64,000 nt of DNA from Pseudomonas paraversuta (GTDB taxonomy: Bacteria; Pseudomonadota; Gammaproteobacteria; Pseudomonadales; Pseudomonadaceae). Shown one piece after another: positions 18,915-26,883 of the stretch (positions are counted from its first letter, which is position 1; the number at the start of each line of letters is the position of its first letter). The notes under the pieces were generated by a model. That model was not told the DNA's origin, did no database searches, and worked only from the letters and a program-made list of their open reading frames with translations. The position numbers were made by a program, and so were the translations under genes. The stretch spans positions 434,001 through 498,000 of the forward strand of contig NZ_CAJFCL010000002.1 of NCBI RefSeq assembly GCF_904063065.1, given 5' to 3'.

Positions 18915-19640
18915 TCAGAAACGCAGGGTAGCCCCGGTGGTCAGCCAGCGGTCGCGGTCGCGGTTCAGGGTGCGACCGAGCACCAGGTCCAGATCCACGG
19001 CAGAGCCTATGTGGAACCTGGGACCTGTCTGCCAGGACTGCTCGCCGCCTTCTTCGCCGTAGCGTTCGCCAATCAGGGTCAGCGAGTTGGTAACGGCATA
19101 TTCAAAGCCGCTACCCCAGGTCAGTCGGTGGCTCTGCTTGCCGTCGTTCCAGGCATGGCTCCAGCCGCCGTTAAGATTGAGTCGCAGGGGCGCGAAAGGT
19201 TGCCAGGTGAGCGGCAGGTTGAGGTCGGTGCCGTCATAGCTGTGGGCCCGGTTCAGCGCAAAGCGGGCCTCGCCCGATAGCGCCAGTTCCAGGCTCTGGT
19301 CCAGACTTGAATACAGCTGCGCCTTGAGTTGCGGGCTCAACTGTCGGGCGGTGCCGTCGTTGCTGTGACCTTGCTCTATGGCGCCTCCCCATTGCAGCCA
19401 GGGCAGGTTGTGTGAAGTACAGTCCTGGGAAATGACTGCGTTGTGGGTGGCGCTGTGGTGACGGTTGCTGGTGAACCAGGCGTCGATGTTGCATTCGCCG
19501 GGGCTGTTGATTGCGCCGTCGTCGACCACGTATGAACCACCGGACGCACAGGTTTTGGAGACCAGGCCAAGGGTCAGGGCGATGCTCATCGAAGCGCCGA
19601 CCCAATGGCGAACGGCTGCTGAACGGGATACTTCAGTCAT
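18915..19640 (-). CDS. Putative outer-membrane beta-barrel protein, function unknown
   Basis: The 241-aa protein has a hydrophobic signal-like segment (VGASMSIALTLGLVSKTCAS) and then alternating amphipathic strands ending in a terminal phenylalanine (TTGATLRF), as in outer-membrane barrels. I do not recognise a named family. The ATG at 19640 has aggag ten bases upstream. It lies 30 bases after the SLOG-like gene on the same strand, so it may be the last gene of the mgtA transcript, possibly induced by low Mg2+. That link is inference from position only. Confidence 0.6.
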   Translation of the reverse strand: MTEVSRSAAVRHWVGASMSIALTLGLVSKTCASGGSYVVDDGAINSPGECNIDAWFTSNRHHSATHNAVISQDCTSHNLPWLQWGGAIEQGHSNDGTARQLSPQLKAQLYSSLDQSLELALSGEARFALNRAHSYDGTDLNLPLTWQPFAPLRLNLNGGWSHAWNDGKQSHRLTWGSGFEYAVTNSLTLIGERYGEEGGEQSWQTGPRFHIGSAVDLDLVLGRTLNRDRDRWLTTGATLRF

Positions 19641-19670
19641 GGGTAAAACTCCTGAGTGGAATCAATAAAG

Positions 19671-20018
19671 TCAGTTGTTAACCGTTACAACATGAATGCC
19701 GGCCGCTCTGGCCCGGCTGATCAGCGCACAGGTGTCATCTCCCCCGGGCAGGGCAATGACCACGTCCGGGCGACTGTCCGTGAGCATGAATCGATTGCGC
19801 CGGCGCTCGGCCTGCTTGCCGTACATCTTCCAGTTCGGCGGGTAGCGCACCACATCGACTCCCGCCTCGCGCGCCCAGTCCTCCACGGCGCTGCCCAGAT
19901 ACGGACTGGCGCCGTGAATCAGCACACTCACGCCATTGATGGCCTGGTAGGCATCCAGTACGCGCAGGCACATCAGGGTGTCGGCGTAATGGCGCCCGGC
20001 ACAGATCAAGAGGCGCAC
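19671..20018 (-). CDS. SLOG-superfamily protein (DUF2493-like)
   Basis: The 115-aa protein starts MRLLICAGRHYAD and continues with HGASPYLGSAVEDWAREAG and DVVIALPGGDDT. This is the Rossmann-like nucleotide-binding layout of short SLOG/YspA-type proteins: G-R near the N-terminus, HGA..G.D..A in the middle and a late PGG..T. The family is thought to bind nucleotides or nucleotide-derived ligands; the ligand here is unknown. The GTG start at 20018 overlaps the end of the phosphate transporter gene by 13 bases, so the two are probably translationally coupled. Confidence 0.75.
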   Translation of the reverse strand: MRLLICAGRHYADTLMCLRVLDAYQAINGVSVLIHGASPYLGSAVEDWAREAGVDVVRYPPNWKMYGKQAERRRNRFMLTDSRPDVVIALPGGDDTCALISRARAAGIHVVTVNN

Positions 20019-21670
20019 GGGTCAGTGTCCCTGGAGTTGTGGTCGACGAAGCCGTTGAGTTCTGCGCAGCGCTCCAGCACCGGGTAGCCGAGGGCGGCAA
20101 TATGGTGATGAACCCGCCGATAGTCGCGCAGCACGCGCTGGAAAATATCCCCGGACTCGGCCCAGGCCGTTTTGTCATTCTGCAATTTACGAAAATGCTC
20201 GCGACTGGCCCTGGCTTCCAGCTTGCGCACGGTGTCCTTGTGGCTGACCAGGGTGTTGGCTGCCAGCACGTCTTCGCCCATGAAGGCGGTCACTGCCAGG
20301 TTCAGGCTGTCCTGCAGGGCCTGGTGCATGGCCTGGATATGTCGCAGCTCGAAGCTGGAAAAGTGCTCGCCACGGCGGGTTCTGCGGATGGCCAGTTGCG
20401 CCAGGTTGTTGAGGATGTCGCCGGCATGTTCGAGGTTGATCACGAACATCAGGATTTCCTGGGCGCGGTCGGCGTCATGATCGCTCAGCCCGTCATGGCC
20501 TATATCCGCTAGGTAGGCACGAATGGCGGCACTCAGCAGGTCCACCGAGTGATCCAGCTGGCGGACTTTGGCGAAGGCGGCCTGATCGGGCTTCTCGAAC
20601 AGTTGCAGCACCTGGCTGAGCATCAGCGAGGCCATGTCCGCCAGGCGCAGGGCTTCGCGTACGGCGTTGGACAGCCCGATATTGGCCACTTCCAGCCCGG
20701 CTTCATCGAGGTATTGCGGCATGCCGGGATCCACCGGGCTCTGCTGCTCGGCAAACAGCCGGCTCAGCAGGCGCGCCATGGGTTCGGTCAGCCCGATAAA
20801 CAGCAGCGCCAGGGCGATGTTGAATGCGCTATGCAGATACACCACCAGCTGGGCCGGGCCGATATCGGTTCGGCCCAGCTGTGCGGCAATCAGTGGCAGG
20901 CACGGCAGCAACAGCAGGCTGCCAAACAAACGAATCAGCAAGTTGCCCACGGGCAGGCGCCGCGCCACCGGGGAGCCGGCACTGAACACCGAGGGCAAGG
21001 CACCACCTATGTTGGCACCCAGCATCAAGGCCAGCGCCGTCACCGGGGTCATCATGTCGGCACCGGCCATGGAGGCAATGAGCAACACCACTGCCACGCT
21101 GGAGTGGCAGATCCAGGTCAGCAGGACTGCGACCAGCACCGCGGTGACCAGGTCGCCCTCAAGGCTTTGCATGAGCGCGCGGAACACCGACGTGGCTTCC
21201 ATATGACCCAGGCTGGCGCTGAGCAGACTCAGGGCCAGGAGCATCAGCCCCAGTCCGATCAGCGCGCAGCCGATGCTTTCAAAGCGTGAGTCATCGCGCA
21301 GGCGAAACACCACAAAACCCACCAGCAGTATCACCGGCATCGCCAGTGAAGTGTCGAAACTCAGCAGTTGCACCACCAGGGTCGAACCGATGTTCGCTCC
21401 CAGCATCACGGCCAGGGCTGGCGCCAGGCCCAGGGTGCCGGCGGCGGTAAATGAGGTTGCCATCAGGCTGACGGCGGTACTGCTCTGCAGTACGCCAGTA
21501 ATACCGATTCCGGAAATCAGCGCCATCCAGCGATTGTTCAGGTTGCGCCCCATCCAGTTACGCAGCTGGGTACCAAACCCGCGCAGCAGCGCCGTTGAAA
21601 TCATATGGGTACCCCACAGCAACAGGGCTATGGCCCCCGCGAGGTTGAGTAACAGAGTGGTTCCCGACAT
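20006..21670 (-). CDS. Na+/phosphate cotransporter-like protein with PhoU-like C-terminal domain
   Basis: This product of about 554 aa has two Na/Pi cotransporter repeats in its N-terminal membrane region (LLWGTHMISTALLRGFGTQL; GVLQSSTAVSLMATS; a second Q-S-S-like CHSSVAVVLLIASMAG). A soluble helical C-terminus of about 200 residues resembles PhoU (SNAVREALRLADMASLMLSQV; FVINLEHAGDILNN). It would import or export phosphate with sodium. I chose the ATG at 21670 because gtggag lies 8 bases upstream; two upstream ATGs exist at 21694 and 21685. It lies 66 bases after mgtA and overlaps the SLOG gene downstream. Confidence 0.85.
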   Translation of the reverse strand: MSGTTLLLNLAGAIALLLWGTHMISTALLRGFGTQLRNWMGRNLNNRWMALISGIGITGVLQSSTAVSLMATSFTAAGTLGLAPALAVMLGANIGSTLVVQLLSFDTSLAMPVILLVGFVVFRLRDDSRFESIGCALIGLGLMLLALSLLSASLGHMEATSVFRALMQSLEGDLVTAVLVAVLLTWICHSSVAVVLLIASMAGADMMTPVTALALMLGANIGGALPSVFSAGSPVARRLPVGNLLIRLFGSLLLLPCLPLIAAQLGRTDIGPAQLVVYLHSAFNIALALLFIGLTEPMARLLSRLFAEQQSPVDPGMPQYLDEAGLEVANIGLSNAVREALRLADMASLMLSQVLQLFEKPDQAAFAKVRQLDHSVDLLSAAIRAYLADIGHDGLSDHDADRAQEILMFVINLEHAGDILNNLAQLAIRRTRRGEHFSSFELRHIQAMHQALQDSLNLAVTAFMGEDVLAANTLVSHKDTVRKLEARASREHFRKLQNDKTAWAESGDIFQRVLRDYRRVHHHIAALGYPVLERCAELNGFVDHNSRDTDPCAS

Positions 21671-21704
21671 GAGGAATCTCCACATAACAAACATTCATTG
21701 TTTT

Positions 21705-21727
21705 GCGGGCGCCAGACCGGCGCCCGC
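21705..21727. other. Strong intercistronic hairpin between mgtA and the phosphate transporter gene
   Basis: gcgggcgcc-agacc-ggcgcccgc forms a perfect 9-bp G+C stem with a 5-base loop. It starts ten bases after the mgtA stop. No T-run follows on the minus strand, so it is a poor factor-independent terminator. It may instead stabilise the mgtA message or cut expression of the downstream genes. Confidence 0.6.
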
Positions 21728-21736
21728 AGATTCAGC

Positions 21737-24451
21737 TCAGAACCACTGCTTGAAGCGGCGGATGTAGAGGGTTTTCATCAACTGTGCAACGCAGCAGTAG
21801 CTGAACAGGGTGGCCACCAGCCAGGGGAAGTACGACAGCGGCAGCGGCTCAAGGCCGACCATGGTGCCCAGCGGCGAGAACGGCACGTAGATGCCCAGCA
21901 CAATGACAATCAGGGTCATCATGATCACCGGCCATGCGGCAGTGCTCTGGATGAAGGGGATTTTTCGGGTGCGCAGCATGTGCACCACCAGGGTTTGCGA
22001 GAGCAGGCCCTCGATGAACCAGCCGGACTGGAACAGGGTCTGCATTTCCACGCTGTTGGCCGAGAACACGTACCACATCAGGGCAAAGGTGGTGATGTCA
22101 AAGATCGACGAGGTCGGCCCGATCCAGATCATGAACCGGCCGATGTTTTTCGCATCCCACTTGCGCGGTTTTTGCAGGTACTCCTTGTCCATCTTGTCCC
22201 AGGGCAGCGCCAGCTGGGAGATGTCGTACATCAGGTTCTGCAGCAGCAGGTGGATCGACAGCATCGGCAGGAAAGGGATGAAGGCACTCGCCACCAGTAC
22301 CGAGAACACGTTGCCGAAGTTGGAGCTGGCGGTCATGTTCAGGTACTTCATGATATTGCCGAAGGTTTCGCGGCCTTTGAGCACGCCTTCTTCCAGCACC
22401 ATCAGGCTCTTTTCCAGGAGGATGATGTCGGCCGACTCTTTGGCGATGTCCGTGCCGCTGTCCACCGAAATGCCCACGTCCGCATCGCGCAGGGCCGGGG
22501 CATCGTTAATCCCGTCGCCGAGAAAGCCGACCGTGTGACCATTGGCCTGCAGTGCCTTGAGCACCCGGGACTTCTGCAGCGGAGTGAGCTTGGCGAACAC
22601 CGTGCGCTGCTCCACCTCCAGTTGCAGCGTGGCGTCGTCCATGGCCTCTATTTCAGGACCGAGCAACGGCGAGCCTGGCTCCAGTCCCACCTGGCGGCAG
22701 ATTTTACCGGTGACTGTGGCGTTATCGCCGGTCAGTACTTTTACCGCTACCCCTATTGCCTGCAGCGCGGCAATCGCCGGGCCGGCGGTTTCTTTTGGCG
22801 GGTCGAGGAAGGTGAGCAAGCCGCGGATGACCAGATCCCGCTCATCGCCGGTGGTGTATTGCTTTTGTGACTGGGCCTTGGGAATTTCACGGGTGGCAAC
22901 CAGCAGTACCCGGAAGCCGTCTTCGTTGTAGCCGCTGGCCAGTTCCAGCAACTGCTGGCGGCGCAACGGGTCCAGCGCAACGCTGGCGGTGCCTTCCATG
23001 ACATGGGTGCAGATGGCGAGCATTTCCTCTACTGCGCCTTTACATACCAGCAGGTGGTCACCCCGTTTGTCCTTGACCACGACCGTCAGGCGTCGGCGGA
23101 CAAAGTCGAAAGGCAGTTCATCGACCTTGCGGTAGGCAAACGGCACTTTGAACTTTGGATCCTGTGTAGAGAACTGCACCACCGCCTGATCCATCAGGTT
23201 GCGCACGCCACTTTGGTGATGGCTGTTGAGCCAGGCCAGGGCCAGTACCGACTCATCGCGCTTGCCGCTGGCGTCCACGTGGTGCTCAAGGATGATGTGA
23301 TCCTGGGTCAGGGTGCCGGTCTTGTCGGTGCACAACACATCCATCGAACCGAGGTTCTGGATCGCATTCAGGCGCTTGACCACCACTTTGCGTTTGGCCA
23401 TGGCGGTGGCGCCCTTGGCCAGGTTGGCGCTGACAATCATTGGCAGCATTTCCGGGGTCAGGCCGACCGCCACTGCCAGGGCAAACATTAAGGCATCGCC
23501 CCAGTCGCCCTTGGAGAACCCGTTGAGGAAAAACACAATGGGCACCATGACCAGCATGAAGCGGATCAGCAGCCAGCTGACGCTGTTGACTCCCCGATCG
23601 AATGCCGTTTGCGAGCGCGAGCCGACGATGGCTTTGGCCAGCGAACCAAAATAGGTCCGGGGGCCGGTGGCAACCACCACGGCGCGGGCTGTACCGCTTA
23701 CTACGTTGGTGCCCATGAAGCAGATGTTGGGCAGGTCCAGCAGGTTGCTCTGGTCGGCTGCCATGCCGGAGGCGGACTTTTGTGTGACGTCTCCCAGGGT
23801 GTCGTATTTCTCCACGGGTAAAGCTTCGCCCGTGAGTACGGCCTGGCTGATAAACAGATCGCGGGATTCAATCAGGCGAATGTCCGCGGGGATCATGTCT
23901 CCGGCGGACAGTTGCACGATATCGCCGGCCACCAGATTGCGCATCGGGATTTCAAGCACCCGGGGCCTGGCACCGTCCTTTTCGCGGCGCAGTACGGTGG
24001 CCGTGGTGCGGACCATGGCCTTGAGCGCTTCGGCGGATTTGGCCGAGCGGTGCTCCTGCCAGAACCGCAGCACGCTGCTGAGGCCGACCATCAACCCGAT
24101 GATGATGACTTTGGTCAGGTCGCTTTCTTCACCGTCACGCAGCGGAATCCAGTAGTCGGTGAAAAAGCTGATCACCGCCAGGGTCAGCAGGACGTAAATG
24201 AAAGGGTTATGCAGTGCCAGCAGGAACTGCACGATCGCATGGGGCGGCTTGTCGTGGGCCACCTCGTTGTAACCCTCCAGTTGCAGGCGTTTCGAGGCCT
24301 CGAGCAGGGTCAGGCCGTCGGTGGTGGCCTTGACGTTCGCCAGGGTCGCCGACAGTCCGTTCTGTGCTTCACGTGCGGCACGCATGGACAGTTTTGCACG
24401 GTCTGCAGCGCTGTTTTTATCCAGTGCTTTGGGGGTTTTCAATGCGCTCAT
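21737..24451 (-). CDS. mgtA: Mg2+-importing P-type ATPase
   Basis: The 904-aa P3B-type ATPase moves Mg2+ into the cell at the cost of ATP. Visible motifs include TGEALPVEK (actuator loop), the phosphorylation site DKTGTLT in DVLCTDKTGTLTQD, KGAVEEML in the nucleotide-binding domain, and FLGDGINDAPALRDADVGI at the hinge. Length and order match MgtA/MgtB, and about ten membrane helices can be drawn. The ATG at 24451 has aggag ten bases upstream. The gene is preceded by a leader region of roughly 770 bases with candidate leader ORFs, as expected for a gene controlled by Mg2+. Confidence 0.95.
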   Translation of the reverse strand: MSALKTPKALDKNSAADRAKLSMRAAREAQNGLSATLANVKATTDGLTLLEASKRLQLEGYNEVAHDKPPHAIVQFLLALHNPFIYVLLTLAVISFFTDYWIPLRDGEESDLTKVIIIGLMVGLSSVLRFWQEHRSAKSAEALKAMVRTTATVLRREKDGARPRVLEIPMRNLVAGDIVQLSAGDMIPADIRLIESRDLFISQAVLTGEALPVEKYDTLGDVTQKSASGMAADQSNLLDLPNICFMGTNVVSGTARAVVVATGPRTYFGSLAKAIVGSRSQTAFDRGVNSVSWLLIRFMLVMVPIVFFLNGFSKGDWGDALMFALAVAVGLTPEMLPMIVSANLAKGATAMAKRKVVVKRLNAIQNLGSMDVLCTDKTGTLTQDHIILEHHVDASGKRDESVLALAWLNSHHQSGVRNLMDQAVVQFSTQDPKFKVPFAYRKVDELPFDFVRRRLTVVVKDKRGDHLLVCKGAVEEMLAICTHVMEGTASVALDPLRRQQLLELASGYNEDGFRVLLVATREIPKAQSQKQYTTGDERDLVIRGLLTFLDPPKETAGPAIAALQAIGVAVKVLTGDNATVTGKICRQVGLEPGSPLLGPEIEAMDDATLQLEVEQRTVFAKLTPLQKSRVLKALQANGHTVGFLGDGINDAPALRDADVGISVDSGTDIAKESADIILLEKSLMVLEEGVLKGRETFGNIMKYLNMTASSNFGNVFSVLVASAFIPFLPMLSIHLLLQNLMYDISQLALPWDKMDKEYLQKPRKWDAKNIGRFMIWIGPTSSIFDITTFALMWYVFSANSVEMQTLFQSGWFIEGLLSQTLVVHMLRTRKIPFIQSTAAWPVIMMTLIVIVLGIYVPFSPLGTMVGLEPLPLSYFPWLVATLFSYCCVAQLMKTLYIRRFKQWF

Positions 24452-24731
24452 AGGGGGCTGCTCCTGTCGCCTGTTTTAATCCGGACATACATGCGACTTG
24501 CCTTTCTGGAGGCAAACAGCAGTCGTCCGGTGCGAAAGTCGGCGATCGGTTTAAATAAGTTTTAGGTGCAGTTGTATGTTTCGCTACAACAGCGCTATTA
24601 ATCAGCGGGCAACAGGAAACTTCCAATCTGGTTCATAAAGAACAGCAGTCAGATAACGATGTTTATCAGGCGGAAGTTAATCGATGGCAGAACTTTCTTT
24701 GCAGAAGGTTCTGCGCTCGATTAAACCGTGC
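24452..24731 (-). promoter_or_regulatory. Untranslated region between the 93-aa leader ORF and mgtA
   Basis: No convincing gene is seen in these 280 bases. On the minus strand there is a short hairpin gttgta-gcgaaaca-tacaac near 24567-24586, then the mgtA ribosome-binding site. It may be part of the Mg2+-responsive leader. Confidence 0.35.
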
Positions 24732-25013
24732 TTATCCGGCGCGAGCGGCTGTGTAGAAACTCGGCGCGCGGGCAAGCAGGCGAACGGGGCCACAACACGG
24801 AGGGTCCTGGGATTCGTTGATGCTCCAGCGCTGTTCCAGTTGCCCTGTGCCGGGGCTGACCCGCCAGTGCACCTGGCGGTGCACAGGTTTTGCGCCGGGA
24901 ACGGCAGTGGAGAAGGGGGATTGCCGAGCAAAGGCAGGCTCACGGCAGAGCTTGACCCGCATGCTCGAGCTAAAGGCGCGGACGCCAGGTAGTACAAAGG
25001 TTTTAAAGGTCAT
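24732..25013 (-). CDS. Hypothetical 93-aa protein in the mgtA leader region
   Basis: The ORF starts MTFKTFVLPGVRAFSSSMRV and contains a hydrophilic, Trp-containing centre (VHWRVSPGTGQLEQRWSIN) that looks protein-like. Its ATG has a good site, gaggtg, nine bases upstream. No known family is recognised. It sits on the same strand as mgtA, 280 bases ahead. It could be a real small protein co-regulated with mgtA or a translated leader. Composition does not settle the matter. Confidence 0.45.
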   Translation of the reverse strand: MTFKTFVLPGVRAFSSSMRVKLCREPAFARQSPFSTAVPGAKPVHRQVHWRVSPGTGQLEQRWSINESQDPPCCGPVRLLARAPSFYTAARAG

Positions 25014-25063
25014 AACACACCTCGTGACCGGGCTGATGCCGGGGAGGTCGTTACGTTGGAGCG

Positions 25064-25177
25064 TCAGGCTCTAGCGCAATTGACCCCGCCGTGCAGGCGA
25101 GTCCTGTCAATGTCTTGGTTAATTGCCCGGAGCTCCGCATTCGCGGTGACCGGACAGCGTCTAGATACTGTGTCCAT
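25064..25177 (-). CDS. Candidate 37-aa leader peptide ahead of mgtA
   Basis: A short ORF (MDTVSRRCPVTANAELRAIN..., five more Arg/His-rich positions near the end) begins about 45 bases after the predicted promoter and ends 50 bases before the 93-aa ORF. It is Arg-rich, unlike the Pro-rich MgtL leader of E. coli. The upstream site (aagaagcca) is weak. It is offered as a possible regulatory leader peptide only. Confidence 0.3.
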   Translation of the reverse strand: MDTVSRRCPVTANAELRAINQDIDRTRLHGGVNCARA

Positions 25178-25197
25178 TGGCTTCTTTTGTGAGGTTT

Positions 25198-25255
25198 AAA
25201 AAAGACCGAAGTAATTCGGCCTGCGCAATCTACTCAGTCAGGTAACTCATGTCAA
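25198..25255 (-). promoter_or_regulatory. Predicted mgtA promoter and 5'-terminal hairpin with U6 tract
   Basis: On the minus strand a -35 TTGACA (25255-25250), a 17-base spacer and a -10 TAGATT (25232-25227) form a near-consensus sigma-70 promoter. The expected start, near 25220, falls at the beginning of a 7-bp hairpin ggccgaa-ttac-ttcggtc (25221-25204) followed by six Ts (25203-25198). The hairpin would be a factor-independent terminator if transcription began further upstream, or a protective 5' stem-loop if the start is as predicted. Confidence 0.55.
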
Positions 25256-25556
25256 GGTTAAACAGGCACAAGTAAGGGCGGTACAGCCAATGTTCAGAAA
25301 CGGGAAAGTGTATTAAAAACAGTCACCGCTTGAATATGACAATAATAAAACTCAATAGCCGAAGAGTGGGGCGCCGAAGTGTGCTGTCAGCAAACGCCAT
25401 GTAAGGCATTGAAGTTCAAAAGCACGGGTTGCATCCGGGCTGTAGCAGCGGCTGCTGCCCGATGGTGCTGCCATCACCTAAACGCTATAACTGCACGGAC
25501 AATCTATAGGTTTGGGTTATATTAGGGGCTGTTTCAGCCCCGTATCGAGATTGGTT

Positions 25557-26513
25557 TTGTCGACTATTGACCCCGCAGCAACGCAGGTTTCAGCCATTGC
25601 ATTAACTCAGGTTCAAACGCCTGTTGCGCTTTACCTTGCGCGTCTTGCGCCATCGAGCCGTCAGACCATGCGTTATGTATTGCAGGAGGCGGCGGATCGC
25701 CTGGGGGCTGAGGATGTCGCCATCGATGAGTTTCCGTGGCATCAACTGCAGCCGGGGCATATCACCGCGCTGGTGTCTGCACTGCGCGCAGATGGCTATG
25801 CGCCCAATACCTCCTCGCTGTACGTGAATGCCATCCGCGGCGTGATGAATCAGGCCTGGCAGCAAAGCCTGATCACCCAGGATCATTTGTTGAAGATCCG
25901 TGCGGTAAAGGCGGGAGGTGGTTCGCGTCTGACCAAGGGCCGTAATCTACGCCGTACCCTGATTCGTGAACTGATGGATGTCTGTGCTGCCGACCCGCGC
26001 CCCCAGGGCCTGAGGGATGCGGCAATCATTGCAATTTTGTATGGCTCGGGGATGCGCAAGTCGGAATCGGTGAACATGGACCTGTGGCAGGTGAATGTTG
26101 AGGAGCGCAGCCTGCGGGTGGTGGGTAAAGGCAACAAGGAACTGATCAAGTTCGCTCCGGCCTGGGCCTTTGAAAAGCTCGAGCAGTGGCTGGCGTTTCG
26201 ACGGGACAACCTGCCGGACGGAGCCAGTGACGACGACTTCTTGTTCAACCGGATTCGTCGCGGCAATCACATCACCCGCGAGCGCCTTACCAAGCATGCG
26301 ATTTACTACATCGCCAAACAGCGCGGCCGGCAGGTCGGGGTCGACATCATGCCCCATGACTTTCGCCGTTCATTCATCACCCGGGTGATCGAAGAGTACG
26401 ACGTTTCCATTGCGCAAAAACTGGCCCACCACGCCAACATTGCGACCACCGTCAGCTATGACGTGCGCGATGACAATGAGCGGCGCAATGTGACTGACCG
26501 CTTTATGTTGTGA
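25557..26513 (+). CDS. Tyrosine recombinase / phage-type integrase
   Basis: The product of about 318 aa has an N-terminal core-binding SAM-like domain (about 20-105) and a C-terminal catalytic domain. The catalytic Arg is in LYGSGMRKSE, the Lys in VVGKGNKE, the box II residues in HDFRRSFITR, then LAHHANIATTVSYDVRD with the second His and the nucleophile Tyr. All catalytic residues are present. It is not next to a recognisable prophage or att site, so its role is unknown. Start choice is uncertain: the frame is open to a TTG at 25512, and I use a TTG at 25557 just before the family-like sequence. Confidence 0.85.
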   Translation: MSTIDPAATQVSAIALTQVQTPVALYLARLAPSSRQTMRYVLQEAADRLGAEDVAIDEFPWHQLQPGHITALVSALRADGYAPNTSSLYVNAIRGVMNQAWQQSLITQDHLLKIRAVKAGGGSRLTKGRNLRRTLIRELMDVCAADPRPQGLRDAAIIAILYGSGMRKSESVNMDLWQVNVEERSLRVVGKGNKELIKFAPAWAFEKLEQWLAFRRDNLPDGASDDDFLFNRIRRGNHITRERLTKHAIYYIAKQRGRQVGVDIMPHDFRRSFITRVIEEYDVSIAQKLAHHANIATTVSYDVRDDNERRNVTDRFML

Positions 26514-26602
26514 CTGGCAACGCCCAGGCCCGCAGCACTGAAAAAACAATGAACCCTCGCGGCATGCCCCCACCTAAAGCTTTACAACCTGGGAGGTGAT
26601 GC

Positions 26603-26815
26603 ATGCAAATCGAGCAAATTTGGGTCGTACTGGCCATTATCCTGCTGCTGATCGAGTTCTGGACCATCAGCCGCGTGCTTAAAAGCGCAGCCCCTGCAAG
26701 CAGTCGGCTGATGTGGGTGGCGGTCATTATCTTCGTGCCATTATTCGGCATGCTGGCGTGGCTGGTGGCCGGGTCGAAAAAGCACAGAAGGGATTCGTCT
26801 TCGGTCTCGAGGTGA
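26603..26815 (+). CDS. Small membrane protein with PLDc_N (cardiolipin-synthase N-terminal) domain
   Basis: The 70-aa protein has two hydrophobic helices (IWVVLAIILLLIEFWTI and LMWVAVIIFVPLFGMLAWLV) followed by a basic tail. The spacing and the VIIFVPLFGMLAWLVAG segment match the PLDc_N domain found at the start of cardiolipin synthases and in stand-alone proteins. gggaggtgatgc is a strong ribosome-binding site. The function of stand-alone members is unknown. Confidence 0.75.
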   Translation: MQIEQIWVVLAIILLLIEFWTISRVLKSAAPASSRLMWVAVIIFVPLFGMLAWLVAGSKKHRRDSSSVSR

Positions 26816-26840
26816 GCCGCAAGAGCGCTATGAATAACCC

Positions 26841-26878
26841 CAAGCTGCAGGAGCCAACTCGCTCCTGCAGGGGGCTTG
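26841..26878. terminator. Hairpin between convergent genes (REP-like/terminator)
   Basis: ctgcaggagc-caactc-gctcctgcag is a perfect 10-bp stem at 26845-26870, with caag/cttg flanks that may extend pairing. It separates the plus-strand small membrane protein gene from the convergent binding-protein gene. There is no clear T-tract. Confidence 0.6.
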
Positions 26879-26883
26879 CCGAC

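Noticed and set aside
20549..21289. Gln/His-rich 246-aa plus-strand frame
   Set aside because: Antisense shadow of the phosphate transporter gene; low-complexity composition is typical of such shadows.
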